DNA of 64,000 nucleotides from Melampsora larici-populina 98AG31 (taxonomy: Eukaryota; Basidiomycota; Pucciniomycetes; Pucciniales; Melampsoraceae): positions 549,318 through 613,317 of the forward strand of contig NW_006768802.1 in NCBI RefSeq assembly GCF_000204055.1. Direction: 5' to 3'. Under the pieces are notes generated by a model. It was not told the origin of the DNA. It worked only from the letters and a program-made list of their open reading frames with translations, and ran no database searches. Made by a program: the position numbers and the translations under genes. This document shows positions 59,135-64,000 of the stretch, one piece after another. Position 1 is the first letter of the stretch. Each line of letters starts with the position of its first letter.

Positions 59135-62060
59135 GAGGCAAGGACAGGAAAGTGTTTTTTGTGGTCCTAAAAGGAGATTTTAGGTTAGTGAACAGATTAC
59201 AACTTCAAGGAAATCAAGCAAAAAAACTTGAACACTCACTCTCCACCAGACCAGCTCGTCCTGACCAGGAGATACTAAGTAAGCACCATCTACATAAGCT
59301 CCAGCTTCCTCTTCACGTTTATCGGAAGGTGATTGGGTGGCGGCATCAGCGGTGAAAAGGTCGAATTCAGAGGCAGTGGGAATAGGTGTAATTGGTTCGG
59401 CTGAGGGTTGATTTTCTGATACCCCACCGCAAGATTCTTTGGGCCACTTGGCCAGGGCTTTTTCAAAAGATTCGTAGAACAGTCTTTTTGCTCAGACAGC
59501 GTGGTCGGGGTAGTTGATGTTGATGAAGCGTAGACGGAATCGGGGATTGAGCATAGTTGCTAATAGCAACACATCAGAGGATGCAGCCTCCTCTTGATAG
59601 GCTTTGAGTTTAATGACCATCACCTCAAGCATACTAGTTAGGTATGGGTCCACACAGCTATCCTTGAGCTTGTTGACCTCATGAATGATGCGCAAGTATT
59701 CAGCAAGGAGAACACATCCAGACGCAAAATTACCTTCCATGCGTTTTGTAGCATATATAAAAACCTGTTTCAAGACAGCATCACCACAAATAAGAGGACC
59801 ATTTGGGTTAACAAATGGATGAGACGTGAAAACTGGAATATAAAAACCAAATGACAATAAAAAAAAACTTACCTCGAGAATTCTCACTAAAGTCTCGATC
59901 AAATCCCAGTCCTCATCACTAAATTGAACACCCTTATAATACTTGGTTTTCCGATCACTGTGGAGAATAGCATCAACAACCTAAATGACAGTGGAGTCAG
60001 TAAAGTTGTCAAGGAAAACAGAGAGATGACATTGAATTACCTCATGAGCGTCACTGAGACGTTTGAGGTAGTCAGCGTCAATGTTCCATCAGATTCCCCA
60101 GCCCGAGATAGGTGAACGTCCTGTGTAGCCTAATTGTTGAGCTTTTGCGGAAAACTCTTGGCGTCTTGCAGCACTCCGAGTACATAAACCGTTGAATATC
60201 TTCGCCTATAAGATCGGTTGGTAGGTCAGCTGGATGTTTGGTATGAGAAAGAAAGTGAAAAGGGAAATTATTCACCTTGTTGACCGCACTAGCTATTTCG
60301 GATACGGATTCATCAGAGTTGTTGAGGTGATCAATATCAGATTCACCATCAGAAACAGATTGGGCAGGACTGGAATTGTATTCATCATCTTTGTCTTCAG
60401 ATGTGTCAAAATTGATATCTTCTTGGCCTTTGTTCAATGAGAAAGTCGGTGTAGGTAAGGTGATGCCGGGTGTAGTGGTTGGCTTAATGTGACCAGCACT
60501 CAGGCCAAGCGACTTGAGGCCAGCTTTCACTACAAGTCCGATCTTGTGAGTGTAGCACTTTACCTGACTGCAAGCTGAATCCCAAAAGACTGGATCATCA
60601 GCCTCTCTGAACATATCTGACAGTTCACTCGCCATCGTACTGTTGTTACTTCCGGAATCAGTTGTCTGGGCCAACATGCAGAAGGACAAGATACAGGTTA
60701 GCTACTGATTGCATCATGAAAAGAAGAATAGACTCATCTTATAATGTAGGCCATGAGTAATCAAAAAACGGCCGACAGGCTGAGCAAGCAAGCGGCCGGC
60801 GTGGTGCCAGGCAACTAGCTTGAGAGTAAGATGAGTGGAACAGAACTTCCACTCATCATCGATATAAGTTGCCGAGACCCCTATGAATGCTTTACGGCCA
60901 CCCTTGGTGGTCCAGACGTCGTAGATTAAACAGAACTTGCTTCTGTTGGACTACATTCAAAAACCAAAAGCAATCAGAATACATAAGAGGGTTTCATTGA
61001 CAGAGAGATACTAACCCTAAGACGGCGAATAACTGTTGAGGATAGATCCTTGTAGATACTCTTGGCTGTTTCTGAAGCCCAGGTTGTTCCACACAAATTG
61101 GCCGACTGATTTGATAGTTTGAATGCCGCACGGAGGGGGGGGTCATAGAATTGTGTAAAGGGCAAGGCATGTTGTAGAATCCAGATGACCAAGACTGTGT
61201 TGAATAGCTCAACACTGAAAGATGATTTGGATAGGAAAGAGTCGAGGGTCGCTTTGGGGTTTGGATTGCCGACTTTCACCAGGTCATCTTGCTCTTGCTT
61301 CCAAGTTTGAGGAAGTTCAACACCTTTTTGGATGGCAAGGTGGCGTCTTTGGCAAGGTGGACGATCTTTTCCACCATCCCGGTGAGTATAGAGATTGTAG
61401 TGGCTACGTCTTCCTCGGATGAAATACTCTCCACAGTATTTACACCTGTACCTACGAGGATCATCACCAGTCTGAAGGAAACAAGAATGTCAGCAACTTT
61501 CTGAAGAAAAGATAGATGAAATTGAAGAGGAATGGAAACATACCTCTCCTGGCACATGGATTGGGGGGTGATAATATTCCAATAGCTTGCTGACTCGGAC
61601 TCGTTGAGCTCGTCTGACTCCGGAAGCAGAGGGGACCTCGATGTCCAACAAGTCTTGATTGACATCAACACCAGTTGGTATGTCGTAGTCCTACAGTATG
61701 AAAACACAAATCAGTCGAGTAGAATAACTAGTTAGTATAAAGAGAATGGTGTACCTCAAGTACAGAGACGGCCATGCTCTTTTTCAAGCGCTTGGACAAT
61801 TGAGCAGCTGGTGTAGGTGATTTCCGTGAAGAGCTACTCTTACGTTTACCCTTCTGGACATGGCGACTGGGTTTTTTGACTCATCTTGCAAGGTGTGGTT
61901 GGGAAGATTGACAAGAGCCCGATTCAGAATGATTGTCTTCAGACTTTTCACTCTCTTCATCTTCATCTTCACTTGGTAAACGAATAGATTGACGCAGGTT
62001 GGGTGATGAGATGACAAAGCCAGGTTGAGCTTGTGCAGGGCTACGAGGTCAAAGCAATCG
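59135..62060 (-). pseudogene. hAT2 transposase, disrupted by hAT1 and stops
   Basis: Minus-strand exons in hAT order: an acidic N-terminus (~61990-61900) and a BED finger YRCKYCGEYFIRGRRSHYNL (~61445). The first catalytic Asp is in FCLIYDVWTTKGGRKAFIG (~60940) and the second in TTDSGSNNSTMASEL (~60655), followed by CYTHKIGLVVKAGL. Next come the MLNPRFRL segment (~59540) and FPVLASLA (~59140), where hAT1 inserts; the rest lies at 54288-54525. In-frame TGA codons occur at 61881-61883 and 59492-59494. It is a different family from hAT1 (clear divergence in every domain), although the organisation is the same. Non-functional. Confidence 0.8.
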
Positions 62061-62809
62061 AGCAGTTGAGGTAGATGGGGGGTTAAGACATTTAGCGCTG
62101 GAAGGGTGTAGGTGATTCTGACACATTGCTAAATAATCAAAAACGATTGGATATAAGAGTTCTAAGTGGAAAGAAAAGGAGATAACAAAATCAAATTAAG
62201 TACGAGTAATGATATATTTGGAAAATAATCTGAGAGAAAAAGAAAGACTCACCTGAACTCAAAGGTGACTTATGTACCAAAACCATTGGCAAGAAACAAC
62301 CCCAAATTAGTAGAGGCATGTGTACAGATCGTAACTCGTTGGGATCAGTTGGTGTGATTGATCGTGGGCTGAGTAAAGAACTGCATGGGTGACCGAGTGA
62401 AGAATTAGACTGGAGGCTTGCAATTAGATATGATAAATTGATTGATTGATGGAAGGTTCTTTGAGGTGATTGGTAGTTGATTGAGGTGAGATCCGGGAGG
62501 TGGGCCGTGAATACTGAAGAGGTTATTGGGTATGGATGCCCACTCCAGCGCTATGCACTGACACTATGGACACTATGTGGCGCTATAGAACGCCCGGACG
62601 CTATGGACCCTGGAAGTGCTACATGGCGCTATCCGGCCACTGAGCGGGGCGGATATCTGCTATACAAAGCGCACAGAATTGCGCTATTTTTTTGGGGGAC
62701 CTGACGTCGGCGGTAGCAGTGGTCAAAACCCGCTACGGGGCCAGCCTCATAGAGCGGGTACGTAAACCGCGGCGCTGCCGCTATCTGGGGTGCGGCGGTG
62801 TGGGTATTG

Positions 62810-64000
62810 GGTGCATTCCACAGCTTTTTTGCCTCCATTTGGAGACAAATGTTCTTCATTGAGATAGTCTGGTCATGTAACTTGGTCTTGAAGTGTTGCC
62901 AGACCCATGGGGTCTTGTGTGGGTTGTCAACTTTGGTTTTGTTGGTTGCAGGAGCAGATGACAGGAAGCTTGCCTTGAACCCCATGCTTCCACGCCCTCA
63001 ATAGCTTTGGAGAGTTGCCTGGTGACCCTTTGTTTGATTTCTCCAAATCATTGTTGTCTGATCCCTGATCTATCCTCATAAATGAGGACAAGAAAGGCAG
63101 ATTCCACAGCAGAATCATCTAGTGATCTAGCCAAAATCATTTTTTTAAAAAATGGATTTGAAAGCAACCACTCAGATGATGACATAATGGCAACTGAAGG
63201 AGAATCCAGGTAACACATCTCAAAAGGATGTCATCCAAGTCTGTTCATTGCCTAAGGGTACGTTTGGTAGCGATTATTTTCAGCGATTATTTTGAATAAT
63301 AGCAATTATTTTGCAAAATGATTGCTGTCAAAAAAAGACGCATGGGACCACTTATGGTACCCAGAAATAAACTCCTTCCCCATCCCAAAAGGAGTTTTAA
63401 ACGGGACTTTGGATAAACGCCAAAAGGGAGTTTATCCATGCAATAAACTCCCTTTTGTACTGGACAAAATTTCATCTCAAAAGCCTTCAACCACCTTCAA
63501 TCCTCCTCAATCAATCCAATATGTATTCTCTTCATAATATGCTTGTTCTTTGACTCAGTCAACACATTCGAAACTACACCATCATACTCAAGACTCACAA
63601 GCCAATCTTCACTTCTACCTCTTGCTCCTGGCTGCCTTTCCTTCTGCTTTTGTCCAACCAATCATCTTCTGAAATCTATCTTGTGTTTCTCAAATATGAA
63701 TCTAGAATTGAATTGATTTTTCTTTATAAAAAGTTATTGTCTTTTGTGATGTACAAATGAAGTCTTGAAACCTGATTTTGATTGAAGGAACGAGTTATCA
63801 ATTGTTCAATTTCCATTCAATTGTGCAGTCTCAATCAATTGGTCAATTTCAATCAATTGTTCAAAACCAATCAATCATTCAATTTCATTCAAGGACACAT
63901 TTCTGTTATTGCGAGCGTGTCTGGGCAAAAGCTTGTTGTATGGGGACAAAGGTCATGTCCTATGATCATTACTTGTATCAGACATTGCCAGACAATATCC
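62810..64000. other. Right flank: coding-like fragment and MITE-like ends
   Basis: A minus-strand frame at 62820-62985 (TPWVWQHFKTKLHD) resembles the N-terminal part of a BED-type finger region but lacks the Cys/His pairs. It abuts the hAT2 target site. A GGGTACGTTTGGTAGCGATT motif at 63258 looks like a transposon end, with a palindromic GGAGTTTAT segment at 63370-63460. 63790-63890 is low-complexity CAATTGTTCAATTTC repeats. No gene supported. Confidence 0.35.

Larger units (their letters stand above)
53756..62809 (-). mobile_element. hAT element 2 (outer), interrupted by hAT element 1
   Basis: Ends CAACGCCCAC and GTGGGTATTG. GGTGCAT (7 bp, 8 with one mismatch) is duplicated at 53749-53755 and 62810-62816. 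Without the insert it is about 4.45 kb, normal for hAT. Ends are GC-rich with CGCTAT/ATAGCG motifs. The tips are less certain than those of element 1 because the TIRs match only moderately. Confidence 0.65.

Noticed and set aside
63790..63890. CAATTGTTCAATTTC repeats as a regulatory array
   Set aside because: Low-complexity variation typical of spacer microsatellites, with no ordered unit.
1..64000. tRNA and rRNA genes
   Set aside because: I looked for B-box-like GGTTCGA stretches and rRNA-like conserved runs and found no convincing candidate by eye; a tRNAscan run would be decisive.

Overview
The window looks like nuclear DNA of a basidiomycete, most likely a rust fungus (Pucciniales, Puccinia/Melampsora-like). 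The reasons are compact multi-exon genes with short GT-AG introns, AT-rich and transposon-dominated spacers, BED-finger hAT elements, a Mutator-like element with a GCM-type zinc finger, and a very dense MITE load. The species is inference; no marker gene is present.

Only five gene models look intact. A 203-aa protein with a SAM-like C-terminus lies at 828-1682 (+). A polyamine-oxidase-type FAD amine oxidase is at 18382-20112 (-), and a single-exon wax-synthase-like MBOAT acyltransferase is at 22349-23515 (-). A Kes1/Osh4-type oxysterol-binding protein is at 37948-39966 (-) and a cytosolic-type Xaa-Pro aminopeptidase at 41147-43322 (-). For the amine oxidase, the OSBP and the aminopeptidase I resolved exon borders whose phases add up exactly (486, 525 and 638 aa). 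These genes are ordinary metabolism and lipid traffic and do not form an obvious pathway.

Broken host genes are common. There is a decayed Sla2/End4 (ANTH domain) copy at 3.8-5.3 kb, a cytochrome P450 lacking its heme domain at 25.8-27.1 kb, and a signal-peptide-bearing small gene at 6794-8083. The last is cut in two by a GC-rich MITE that itself carries a second MITE.

The rest is mobile DNA. It includes a degenerate Ty1/copia element (13.9-16.3 kb), a 5.7 kb Mutator-like element with ~240-bp terminal inverted repeats (31.1-36.9 kb) and a LINE tail (46.6-47.0 kb). A hAT element is inserted inside the dimerisation-domain exon of a second hAT element (53.8-62.8 kb). Many hairpin MITEs are present, a large share with CACTG/CACAG-type ends and 3-bp target duplications. 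At 49.6-52.5 kb, palindromic elements are nested four deep.

The most unusual coding content is the Mutator-like transposase, which joins a GCM/WRKY-type zinc finger, a DDE core with CxxH motif and a downstream C19(USP)-like cysteine peptidase domain. Three in-frame TGA codons, all in a context compatible with TCG-to-TTG mutation, suggest it was silenced by directed or CpG-type mutation.
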